Shown piece after piece: positions 26,017-34,323 of a stretch of DNA of 64,000 nucleotides. Origin of the DNA: TMP-86 sp964247385 (lineage in GTDB: Bacteria; Pseudomonadota; Gammaproteobacteria; Steroidobacterales; Steroidobacteraceae); NCBI GenBank assembly GCA_964247385.1, contig CAXTUB010000006.1, positions 1 through 64,000 on the forward strand, read 5' to 3'. The notes beneath the pieces are model-generated. The model saw nothing but the letters and a program-made list of their open reading frames with translations. It had not been told where the DNA came from and made no database searches. Every line of letters begins with the position of its first letter. Positions within the stretch are counted from its first letter, which is position 1. A program made the translations under genes and the position numbers.

Positions 26017-27158
26017 GCCCGGACGGCGGACATCTGGCGAAAGTCTTCGCCCAATATCCGCTCGAGCCCGTGCGCGGTGAAGGCGTGTGGCTCTACACGC
26101 GCGATGGCCGCAAAATTCTGGATTTCTACGGCGGCCACGCCGTTGCGGGCTTGGGCTACGCGCATCCTCGCTGGCTTGCGGCGCTCGAGCATCAGGCGCG
26201 GCAGATGGCGTTTCAAACCAACGCGCTTCCCATGCTGGTGAGGGAAAAGGCGGCGGCGCGCCTCGTCCGCTTCGCAGGTCTCGGGCTCGATACCATTTTT
26301 TGGATTAACAGCGGCGCGGAAGCGAACGAAAATGCATTGAAGCTCGCCTTCAAGACTTCGGGGCGAACCAAGGTCGTGGCACTCGAGAAAGGCTGGCATG
26401 GACGCACGGCCGCGGCGGGTGCGGTAACGTGGCGCGCTCGAGAGGCTTGGTACGGATTTCCTCAAACGCCGTTCGATGTCGCGTTCATGCCGCGCGATAA
26501 CCCCGCAGCGGCCGAGGATTTCATCGACTCGCAAACCGCCGCCGTCATTTGCGAGCCGATACAAGGCGTGGGCGGTGCCTACGACTTGGGCGCGCGCATG
26601 CTTGAAGCGCTTCGCAAGCGCTGCAATGAAACCGGCGCCGCGCTGATCTTCGATGAGGTGCAATGCGGCGTCGGCCGCACGGGGCAACCATTTGCCGCCA
26701 ATTACTACGGCGTGGCGCCCGACATGCTGACCTGCGCCAAGGCCCTCGGCAATGGCTTCCCGGTCGCTGCGCTCATGATCAACGGGGCGCTCGCTGCGCA
26801 GATTCGTTATGACGATATGGGCACCACCTTTGGCGGCGGCCCCATGGCATGCGCCATCGCAGAAGCCGTCATCGACACCATCGAATCCGAATCGCTCCTT
26901 GCCAACGTGCGCCAGGTGTCGAGCTATATTCGCGCCACTTGCCAAGTTGGCCCGGTCACCGGCGTTCAAGGCGCGGGGCTCTTGCTCGGCTTGAAAACCT
27001 CACGCCCCGCCAAGGAAGTTCAAACCGAGCTCATGCAGCGCGACATTCTGGTGGGCACCAGCGGCGATGCGCATGTGCTGCGGCTCTTGCCGGCCTACAT
27101 CATCAACGAAAGCCATGTCGACTTGTTGAGCGATGCGCTTGCGCGAGTGTCGGCGTGA
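26013..27158 (+). CDS. argD: N-acylornithine aminotransferase (class III, PLP)
   Basis: The 381-residue enzyme transfers an amino group from glutamate to N-acylglutamate semialdehyde. PLP Lys243 lies in CAKALGNGFP; the phosphate-binding INSGAEANENALK and the DEVQCGVGRTG motif are intact. Its ATG overlaps the argC stop by 4 nt (ATGA). At this length it is a compact ArgD, shorter than E. coli ArgD (406). It might serve acetyl- or succinyl-ornithine. Confidence 0.92.
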   Translation: MSPDGGHLAKVFAQYPLEPVRGEGVWLYTRDGRKILDFYGGHAVAGLGYAHPRWLAALEHQARQMAFQTNALPMLVREKAAARLVRFAGLGLDTIFWINSGAEANENALKLAFKTSGRTKVVALEKGWHGRTAAAGAVTWRAREAWYGFPQTPFDVAFMPRDNPAAAEDFIDSQTAAVICEPIQGVGGAYDLGARMLEALRKRCNETGAALIFDEVQCGVGRTGQPFAANYYGVAPDMLTCAKALGNGFPVAALMINGALAAQIRYDDMGTTFGGGPMACAIAEAVIDTIESESLLANVRQVSSYIRATCQVGPVTGVQGAGLLLGLKTSRPAKEVQTELMQRDILVGTSGDAHVLRLLPAYIINESHVDLLSDALARVSA

Positions 27159-28153
27159 ACCGTTTTCTCGATCTGGCGGATTTCGCGCGCGATGACGTGA
27201 CCGCGCTTCTGACGCTCGCGCGTCAGCTCGAGCTGCAACCGGGCGGGGGCGTCCTGGCCGGCAAGGTCTTGGGAATGCTTTTTCTCAATCCCTCGCTGCG
27301 CACGTTGGCCTCATTCCAATCGGGAATGGCGCGCTTGGGCGGCAGCAGCTTCGCACTCACCGCCGGGCAAGGCACATGGCAGCTCGAGACTCGCGAGGGC
27401 ATGGTCATGGATGGCATGCCCGCCGAGCATATCAACGAGGCGATTCCTGTTCTCGCATCCTATTGCGACGTTCTCGGAGTGCGAGCGTTCGCGGCCGGCA
27501 TTCACCTTGCGGATGATTTACAGGAAAGTGTGTTCCAGCGCATCGCATCCCTGTGCCCCAAGCCGCTCATCAACTTAGAGTCCGCAGTCAATCACCCGTG
27601 CCAGGCTCTGGCCGACTGGAAAACCTTGGAAGATCTCGCAGTGCCTCGCAACGCAAAGTTCGTATTGAGCTGGGTGTATCACCCGCGCGCCCTGCCGCTC
27701 GCAGTGCCGAGCGCAATCGTGCACATGGCCGCGATGCGCGGCATGGATGTCGTGGTTGCAAGGCCCGAAGGATTCGCGCTGCCGCGCGAGATCATGGACA
27801 AGGCGCGCGCTGCCGCCGCGGCATCCGGCGGCTCGATCAGCGAGACCAGCGAGCGCGATGCTGCTTTGAAAGACGCGCACGTCGTCTACGCCAAGGAGTG
27901 GGGCAGCACGGCACATTACGGCGATACCGATGCGGACGCGCGCCTGCGCGCCCAGGCGAAAGACTGGTGTGTGCGCGAGCGCTGGTTCGATCGCGGTCAA
28001 CCGAAGGCCGTGCTCATGCATTGTCTGCCGGTGCGCCGCAACGTCGCCGTGGCCGATGAAGTTCTCGACGGCCCGCGCTCGGTGGTGCAGCGCCAGGCGG
28101 CCAACCGCTTGTGCGTGCAGCAAGCGGTTCTGCATCAGTTGTTGGTGCACTGA
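27155..28153 (+). CDS. argF: N-succinylornithine (or N-acetylornithine) carbamoyltransferase
   Basis: The 332-residue protein belongs to the acyl-ornithine branch of transcarbamylases, not the ordinary OTCases. Carbamoyl-phosphate loop: NPSLRT (45-50). Trp75 in GTWQLE, the HPCQ motif and HCLPVRRN are all present. The segment VMDGMPAEHINEAI aligns with Bacteroides succinylornithine transcarbamylase, where residue 90 is Pro; Xanthomonas acetylornithine transcarbamylase has Glu there. Here it is Ala90, and removing the Glu is known to favour the succinyl substrate. The flanking EAIPVLASYCDVLGVRAFA is also closer to the Bacteroides enzyme. GTG 27155 overlaps the argD stop (GTGA). Confidence 0.88.
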   Translation: MNRFLDLADFARDDVTALLTLARQLELQPGGGVLAGKVLGMLFLNPSLRTLASFQSGMARLGGSSFALTAGQGTWQLETREGMVMDGMPAEHINEAIPVLASYCDVLGVRAFAAGIHLADDLQESVFQRIASLCPKPLINLESAVNHPCQALADWKTLEDLAVPRNAKFVLSWVYHPRALPLAVPSAIVHMAAMRGMDVVVARPEGFALPREIMDKARAAAAASGGSISETSERDAALKDAHVVYAKEWGSTAHYGDTDADARLRAQAKDWCVRERWFDRGQPKAVLMHCLPVRRNVAVADEVLDGPRSVVQRQAANRLCVQQAVLHQLLVH

Positions 28154-29070
28154 TGCGCACGCGGCCTGATCCTTCGGTTGCCGTGCGCGCGCTGCGCAGC
28201 GCCGCGCCGTACATCCGCATGTACAAGGGCAAAGTGTTCGTCATCAAGGCGAGCGGCGCAGTCTTCAATGACGATGCCTCCTTGCGCGCGCTCATCCAGC
28301 AAGTCGCGATTTTTCATCAAGTCGGCATCAAGACGGTGCTGGTGCATGGCGGCGGTCCGCAACTCGATGCCCTGCAGAAATCTTTGGGACTCGAGACTCG
28401 CATGGTCGCCGGGCGGCGCGTCACGGATCAAAAGTCCATCGACGTCACCGCCATGATTTTGAATGGCCTGTTGAACACCCGCATTCTGGCGGCGTGTCGC
28501 GAGCTTGGCATTGACGCGGTCGGTGTGAGCGGCGTCGATGCGGGTCTCATTCGCGCCCGCCGCCGTCCGCCCGTGGAAGTGTCCGGCGTGGGATCGGTCG
28601 ATTATGGCCTGGTCGGCGATGTCGAGGCGGTCGAGCCTCTCGTAGTCACGACCCTTCTCGATCATGGCTTGATGCCGGTGGTGAGCCCGCTCTCTGCGGA
28701 CGCGGCCGGGCTGCTGCTCAACATCAATGCCGATACGGTGGCAGCGGCCATTGGCGGCGCGCTCGGCGCGGAAAAGCTCCTGCTTTGCACCGGCGCCAAT
28801 GGCATCCTGGAGTCGGTCGATGATCCTCTCTCGGTCATCTCATACACGGACTTGCAGGGTCTTGCGCGGCTGCGTGCGCAGGGCAGCTTGAAAGACGGCA
28901 TGCTGCCGAAGACCGCAGCCATCGAGCATGCGCTTCGAAATGGCGTGCGCCGCGTACATGTGATCTCGTATCACTCACCCGATAGCTTGCTCGCTGAGGT
29001 CTTCACGAACGAAGGCACCGGAACGCTGGTGGTGGCCGACGTGCAGCTGCTCAGCGCCGCAGAGCAATGA
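28153..29070 (+). CDS. argB: N-acylglutamate kinase
   Basis: The 305-residue amino-acid kinase has VFVIKASGAVF (with SG in place of the usual GG), the substrate loop VHGGGPQLDAL, VNADT-like NINADTVAAA and KDGMLPK near the ATP site. It lacks the C-terminal GNAT (acetyl-transferase) domain of Xanthomonas fused NAGS-kinases, so it cannot make N-acylglutamate itself. The start overlaps the argF stop by 1 nt (TGATG). VDYGLVGDVEAV resembles the Bacteroides kinase. It may act on N-succinyl- or N-acetylglutamate. Confidence 0.9.
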   Translation: MRTRPDPSVAVRALRSAAPYIRMYKGKVFVIKASGAVFNDDASLRALIQQVAIFHQVGIKTVLVHGGGPQLDALQKSLGLETRMVAGRRVTDQKSIDVTAMILNGLLNTRILAACRELGIDAVGVSGVDAGLIRARRRPPVEVSGVGSVDYGLVGDVEAVEPLVVTTLLDHGLMPVVSPLSADAAGLLLNINADTVAAAIGGALGAEKLLLCTGANGILESVDDPLSVISYTDLQGLARLRAQGSLKDGMLPKTAAIEHALRNGVRRVHVISYHSPDSLLAEVFTNEGTGTLVVADVQLLSAAEQ

Positions 29071-29130
29071 GGCGCTGCGGCTGCGGCACGGTCAGGAATC
29101 GAGCGGCGCGGTCGTGACGAGCGTCGCCTC

Positions 29131-30327
29131 ATGACGCGGCTATGGGACAAAGGCGCCCCGCTGGATGCGAAGGTTCTCGCGTATACCGCAGGGCTCGATC
29201 ATCAGCTCGATGATCGGCTGGTTGCCTACGATGTGCGTGCAAGCATTGCGCATGCGCGCATGCTCGCAGCGCAATCTCTGCTGAGCGATGCGCAGCTCGA
29301 TGCGTTGAGCGCGGCCCTCGAGCACATCGGCGCGGCTCATGCGCGCGGCGAGTGGCATGTGCGTCTCGAAGACGAGGATTGCCACACCGCCATCGAAAAC
29401 TTGCTGGTCGCGCAGTGCGGTGAAACGGGCGAGCGGCTGCACGCGGGCCGGTCGCGAAACGATCAAGTGCTCGTGGCCCTGCGCCTGTACTTGCGCGATG
29501 CCATCGCCGAGCTGAGCGCGGCGAGCGTCGCCGTCGCAGCGGCACTCGATCGAGCGGCGGCACGCCATGCAGGGGTTGCGCTGCCGGGATATACCCACAT
29601 GCAGCCCGCGATGCCGTCGAGCGTTGCGGCCTGGGCAAGCGGCTTTGCCGCCGAGTTGCGCGACGACGCTCAAGGACTCGAATCATGCCTTCGCCGAGTC
29701 GACAAGAATCCGCTCGGCTCTGCGGCCGGATACGGGACACCGGGATTGGACATCGACCGCGAGTCGACGCGCGCATCTCTCGGATTCGCGGTCAATCACG
29801 AGCCGGTGACGGCCGTGCAGCTATCACGCGGCAAGGCCGAAGCGCAGCTGGCGTTCGAGATCGCATTGACGGCGCAAGATGTCGCGCGGCTTGCATCGGA
29901 CCTGCTGCTCTTCTACACCGATGAATTCGGCTTCGTCCGCTTGCCCGCAAGCTTCACCACCGGCTCCTCCATCATGCCGCAGAAGCGGAACCCCGACGTG
30001 TTCGAGCTCATGCGAGGCCGTGCATCGATCGCTCAGGCCGCCTTGCTGGAAATTCTTGGCATCGCGAACAAGCTCCCTTCCGGCTATCACCGCGATTTGC
30101 AGCTCATCAAAGCGCCGCTGTTTCGCAGCATCGATGCGTGCGCAACGACTTTGGAAGTCTTGCCCATGGCGCTCGATGGGCTGGAATTCGATTCTGCTAA
30201 GATTCGCCTCAATCCGGCGATCCATGCCGCCGAGCGCGCGAATGCGCTGGTGACTGAACAGGGGATCGCCTTTCGGGAAGCGTACCGCCGCGTTGCGGCT
30301 GAGCTCGATTCCCCCAAACAGCGTTGA
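29131..30327 (+). CDS. argH: Argininosuccinate lyase
   Basis: The 398-residue enzyme splits argininosuccinate into arginine and fumarate. The fumarase/aspartase-superfamily signature GSSIMPQKRNP starts at residue 278, with the catalytic Ser in the flexible loop; HAGRSRNDQV and GYTHMQPA are the other two conserved blocks. It is about 60 residues shorter than E. coli ArgH, mostly at the C-terminus, where the usual C-terminal helical domain is trimmed. It begins 60 nt after argB and likely ends the arginine operon. Confidence 0.93.
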   Translation: MTRLWDKGAPLDAKVLAYTAGLDHQLDDRLVAYDVRASIAHARMLAAQSLLSDAQLDALSAALEHIGAAHARGEWHVRLEDEDCHTAIENLLVAQCGETGERLHAGRSRNDQVLVALRLYLRDAIAELSAASVAVAAALDRAAARHAGVALPGYTHMQPAMPSSVAAWASGFAAELRDDAQGLESCLRRVDKNPLGSAAGYGTPGLDIDRESTRASLGFAVNHEPVTAVQLSRGKAEAQLAFEIALTAQDVARLASDLLLFYTDEFGFVRLPASFTTGSSIMPQKRNPDVFELMRGRASIAQAALLEILGIANKLPSGYHRDLQLIKAPLFRSIDACATTLEVLPMALDGLEFDSAKIRLNPAIHAAERANALVTEQGIAFREAYRRVAAELDSPKQR

Positions 30328-30338
30328 GCGGAGCGAAA

Positions 30339-31070
30339 ATGAATTGGGCAAGGGCTTTGATGAGTATCGCCGCCTCGTGCGGTCTGATGGCTGCGTTACA
30401 GGGCGCTGAGCCTGCGGTGAGCACACCGGGCACGGCGCCGGCGGCGCCACCTCCGGCCCCGTCCATCGGCGCGGGACAAGCGAGCTACGACTTCGGCCTG
30501 ACGCTCGGCGAGAAGCTGCGCATGGCGGGCTTGAGCGAGAATATCGCCATGGACGCCGTCGAACGCGGAGTGCGCGACGGGCTCGATGGCAAGAGAAGCA
30601 GCGCGAATGATCAGCAACAGCTCGCGCAGTATGTGCGTTCGGTTCGCGAGAACGTGGCTTCGAAAAACAAGGAGACGGCGCGCGAGTTCCTCGCAGATAA
30701 CGCTCAGCAAAAAGGCGTCAAGAGCACGCCGAGCGGTCTGCAATATCGAGTGCTCGACAAAGGCGATGCGAACAAGCCCACTCCACAGCCCATCGATCAA
30801 GTCGTCGTTCAATATCGAGGCAAGTTGATCGACGGCACCGAGTTCGACAGCTCGTACGGCCGCGGCCAGCCCTCGACGTTTCAGGCGAGCCGGGTCATCA
30901 AAGGCTGGCAGGAAGCTCTTGGCATGATGCGCCCGGGCGCGAAATGGCAATTATTCGTGCCGCCTGAGCTCGCTTACGATCTGAATTCACCGTCCGGAAT
31001 TCCGCCGGGCTCGCTCCTGATATTCGACATCGAGCTGCTCAGTGTGCAAGCGCCGCCCAAGAGCGGCTAG
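30339..31070 (+). CDS. FKBP-type peptidyl-prolyl isomerase, exported (FkpA/Mip-like)
   Basis: The 243-residue protein has a signal peptide (about 23 residues), a Pro/Ala-rich linker, an N-terminal dimerisation helix region (about 50-125, DFGLTLGEKLRMAG) and a C-terminal FKBP domain (about 135-240) with VVQYRGKLIDGTEFDSS and IPPGSLLIFDIELL. Mip/FkpA proteins fold periplasmic proteins. The ATG at 30339 has a GGAG ribosome site; an upstream TTG is out of context. It follows argH by 11 nt and may be read through from it. Confidence 0.9.
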   Translation: MNWARALMSIAASCGLMAALQGAEPAVSTPGTAPAAPPPAPSIGAGQASYDFGLTLGEKLRMAGLSENIAMDAVERGVRDGLDGKRSSANDQQQLAQYVRSVRENVASKNKETAREFLADNAQQKGVKSTPSGLQYRVLDKGDANKPTPQPIDQVVVQYRGKLIDGTEFDSSYGRGQPSTFQASRVIKGWQEALGMMRPGAKWQLFVPPELAYDLNSPSGIPPGSLLIFDIELLSVQAPPKSG

Positions 31071-31074
31071 CTTC

Positions 31075-31446
31075 GTGATCGAGAAGGTCGCATGCATCTC
31101 GATCGAGTTGCTTGCTTCGAGCAGTCGGAGGGTCTCGAGGCAAGCCGTCCGCGCTGCCGCCCTGATGGGTCTGGGCACGGGTCTTCTCGCGGCATGTGGG
31201 CAGAGCGGCCCTTTGGTATTGCCGGATTCCAAAACGGGCGTCTCCGCAGCGGCAGGCGCTGGAACGGCCGGTACCGCGACGGGCGGCTCATCGCCAACTC
31301 GCAACGGCACGTCCACCCATAATCCGGCCACGAGAAGTAGCGCATTGCCTGCACCTGCGCCCTCGCCGACCACCCAGTCACCCGGCTCAGCTCAACCCAG
31401 CGAGCCCAAGGACAAAGCACCCGCGCCCTCGCCTACCGGACCTTAG
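31075..31446 (+). CDS. LptM-like small lipoprotein
   Basis: A basic, hydrophobic leader ends in the lipobox LAAC, and the next residues GQSGPLVLP match the LptM (YifL) N-terminus, which starts CGLKGPLYFP in relatives. LptM helps the LptD/E outer-membrane translocon mature. The remaining 80 residues are Thr/Ser/Pro/Ala-rich and probably disordered, longer than in typical LptM. The start is uncertain; GTG 31075 gives a complete signal peptide, while ATG 31165 would leave it too short. Confidence 0.6.
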   Translation: MIEKVACISIELLASSSRRVSRQAVRAAALMGLGTGLLAACGQSGPLVLPDSKTGVSAAAGAGTAGTATGGSSPTRNGTSTHNPATRSSALPAPAPSPTTQSPGSAQPSEPKDKAPAPSPTGP

Positions 31447-31473
31447 TGCCTTGAGTCTGCGCTGGCGTCTGGC

Positions 31474-34260
31474 ATGAGCACCGCAAAGCTTTTGCTGGTT
31501 GACGGCTCGTCCTATCTGTACCGGGCCTTCCATGCGTTGCCGCCGCTCACCAACTCGCGCGGCGAGCCGACGGGCGCCGTGCTCGGTGTGCTCAACATGC
31601 TGACCAAGCTCGTGAAGGAAGAGCAGCCGGACCGCGTTGCCGTGGTGTTCGATGCGCCCGGGCGCACATTTCGCGATGATTTATTCGATGAATACAAAGC
31701 GCACCGAGCGCCGATGCCCGACGATTTGCGCTCGCAGCTTGCACCGCTCCTCGAAGTCGTCACTGCGCTCGGCCTGCCGATCCTGCGCGTGACGGGTGTG
31801 GAGGCCGACGATGTCATCGGCACGTTGGCGCGCCGCGGCGCGGCATCCGGTTACGAAGTGCTGATTTCCACGGGCGACAAGGACATGGCGCAGCTCGTCG
31901 CTCCAGGCATCACCTTGGTGAACACGATGACGCAAACTCGCCTCGACCGGGCTGGCGTCAAGCTCAAATTTGATGTGCATCCCGAGCAAATCGTCGACTA
32001 CCTGGCGCTGGTCGGAGACTCATCGGACAACATTCCGGGCATCCATGGCGTGGGCCCAAAGACGGCGGCCAAGTGGCTCAAGAGTTTCGACACGCTCGAT
32101 GGGCTCATCGCCAACGCGCACTCGGTCGCCGGCAAGGTCGGTGAGAATTTGCGCGCCGAAATGGCGGCGCTCGAGCTGTCGCGCAAGCTCGCGCTGCTCG
32201 ACACCGAGCTCGAGCTCGAAGTCACCGCCGACGAGCTCGTCCCGCGCGCGCCGGATGTTCAAACGCTGCGAGCGCTGTACGGCCGATTGGAATTGCGCTC
32301 GTTGTTGCGAGCGCTGGATCCGGAAGGCGCGGCGGAAACCTCCGGCTCCGTGGCCAACCGATCTGCCGGTGCCGCAGCATCGCCCGCACTCACGCCAGCT
32401 GCTGCCGGCCCGGCCTTCGCCGTCACGGCGCCTCTGCGCGCACCGCCCGCCGAGCGCCGCTATGAGCAGGTCACCACGCATGAGCAATTGCAGGCATGGA
32501 TCGAGAAATTGCGCGCTGCGCCGCTGTTCGTCTTCGATACCGCGACGGACCGTCTGGATTACATGCGGGCGCACATCGTGGGTCTCGCGTTGGCCACTGA
32601 GCCGAACTCGGCGGCCTACATTCCGCTCACTCATGACTATCCCGGCGCACCGACGCAGCTCGATCGCAGCGCCGTGCTCGATGCGCTCAAGCCACTTCTC
32701 GAGGATGCAAGCCGTCCGAAAATTGGACATCACTTGAAGTACGACATGCACGTGCTCGCAAATCACGGCGTGTCATTGGCGGGCGCAGCCTACGATTCCA
32801 TGCTCGAATCGTACGTGCTCGACAGCGTCGCGACGCGGCACGATCTCGACGCGGCCGTGGAGAAATATCTGGGCTTTCGCACCATCCACTTCGAAGACGT
32901 GGCGGGAAAAGGCGCAAAGCAAATCACCTTCAATCAAGTCGAGACCGGCCGCGCCACCGAATATGCGGCGGAAGATGCCGATGTGACGTTGCAATTGCAC
33001 GAGCACTTTTGGCCACGCATCGCGGCAGAGCCGAGCCTCCAGTCCGTCTACGAGACCATCGAGCAACCGCTCGTGCCCGTGTTGTTCGCCATGGAGCATG
33101 CGGGCGTGCTCGTCGATCGAGGATTGCTCAAGGTTCAAAGTAGTGAGCTCGCCTCGCGCATGCTCGAGCTCGAGCAACAGGCCCACGCGGCAGCCGGCAC
33201 GCCCTTCAACCTCGATTCGCCGAAGCAGTTGCAGCAGATCTTATTCGAGCGGCTGCAAATCCCCGTGCTTCGCAAGACGCCGACCGGCCAGCCCTCGACG
33301 GCGGAGGACGTGCTCGAAGAACTCGCGGAAAATTTTCCTCTCCCCCGGCTCATTCTCGACTATCGAAGCGTTGCGAAGCTGAAATCGACTTACACCGATA
33401 AGTTGCCGCAGCAAGTCCACGAAAGCAGCGGGCGCATTCACACCTCGTATCATCAGGCCGTTGCCGCGACCGGGCGCTTGTCTTCATCCGATCCCAACTT
33501 GCAAAACATTCCGATTCGCACCGCCGCAGGGCGCCGCATTCGCCAAGCCTTCATCGCGCCGCCCGGCCGCGTGCTCGTCGCGGCCGATTATTCACAGATC
33601 GAGCTGCGCATCATGGCGCACTTGTCGGGCGATGCCAGTTTGTTGCGCGCATTCGCGGAAGACCTGGACGTGCATCAAGCGACCGCAGCGGAGGTGTTCG
33701 AAGTTTCCGTCGAGGCCGTCACGCACGACCAGCGCCGCTCGGCCAAGGCCATCAACTTCGGCCTGATCTACGGCATGTCGGCTTTCGGTCTCGCACGCCA
33801 GCTCGGCATCGCACGCGGTCAGGCGCAGCAATATGTCGAGCTGTACTTCAGGCGCTACCCCGGCGTGCGGCGCTACATGGAAGAGACGCGGCGCTCGGCG
33901 CGGGAGCGTGGCTTCGTCGAGACCGTCTTCGGCCGCCGGCTCTATTTGCCGGACATCCAGTCCCGCAACGCATCGCTCCGTCAGTATGCCGAGCGCAGCG
34001 CCATCAATGCGCCCATGCAAGGCACCGCGGCCGATATCATCAAGCGCGCCATGATCGATGTGCACTCGTGGATCGAGCGCGAGTCACTCCCGGCGCGCAT
34101 CATCATGCAAGTGCACGACGAGCTCGTGCTGGAAGTGGAAGAGCCTGCCGCATCCACATTGTCAGTCGAGCTGTGTCAGCGCATGTCGCAAGCCGCCAGC
34201 TTGTCAGTGCCGCTCAAGGTGGACGTGGGAATCGGAGCCAATTGGGATGAAGCCCATTGA
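31474..34260 (+). CDS. polA: DNA polymerase I
   Basis: The 928-residue protein has all three Pol I domains. The 5' nuclease (1-290) begins LLLVDGSSYLYRAFHA. The 3'-5' exonuclease domain (about 340-525) is followed by the polymerase domain (about 530-928) with motif A (AADYSQIELR), motif B (RRSAKAINFGLIYG) and motif C (QVHDELVLE). In the exonuclease, the first motif reads FDTATD: Asp355 is kept but the second metal-binding residue, Glu357 in E. coli numbering (and in this protein's own numbering), is Ala. The other exonuclease aspartates (in LKYD and AAEDADV) are kept. Proofreading may be weakened. It repairs DNA and removes RNA primers. Confidence 0.96.
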   Translation: MSTAKLLLVDGSSYLYRAFHALPPLTNSRGEPTGAVLGVLNMLTKLVKEEQPDRVAVVFDAPGRTFRDDLFDEYKAHRAPMPDDLRSQLAPLLEVVTALGLPILRVTGVEADDVIGTLARRGAASGYEVLISTGDKDMAQLVAPGITLVNTMTQTRLDRAGVKLKFDVHPEQIVDYLALVGDSSDNIPGIHGVGPKTAAKWLKSFDTLDGLIANAHSVAGKVGENLRAEMAALELSRKLALLDTELELEVTADELVPRAPDVQTLRALYGRLELRSLLRALDPEGAAETSGSVANRSAGAAASPALTPAAAGPAFAVTAPLRAPPAERRYEQVTTHEQLQAWIEKLRAAPLFVFDTATDRLDYMRAHIVGLALATEPNSAAYIPLTHDYPGAPTQLDRSAVLDALKPLLEDASRPKIGHHLKYDMHVLANHGVSLAGAAYDSMLESYVLDSVATRHDLDAAVEKYLGFRTIHFEDVAGKGAKQITFNQVETGRATEYAAEDADVTLQLHEHFWPRIAAEPSLQSVYETIEQPLVPVLFAMEHAGVLVDRGLLKVQSSELASRMLELEQQAHAAAGTPFNLDSPKQLQQILFERLQIPVLRKTPTGQPSTAEDVLEELAENFPLPRLILDYRSVAKLKSTYTDKLPQQVHESSGRIHTSYHQAVAATGRLSSSDPNLQNIPIRTAAGRRIRQAFIAPPGRVLVAADYSQIELRIMAHLSGDASLLRAFAEDLDVHQATAAEVFEVSVEAVTHDQRRSAKAINFGLIYGMSAFGLARQLGIARGQAQQYVELYFRRYPGVRRYMEETRRSARERGFVETVFGRRLYLPDIQSRNASLRQYAERSAINAPMQGTAADIIKRAMIDVHSWIERESLPARIIMQVHDELVLEVEEPAASTLSVELCQRMSQAASLSVPLKVDVGIGANWDEAH

Positions 34261-34323
34261 CGGAGCGCTAGGGCCGGCGGCCTGCGCCCGCGCATGGAGC
34301 GCGCGATCACGGGGGCGGGTGTT

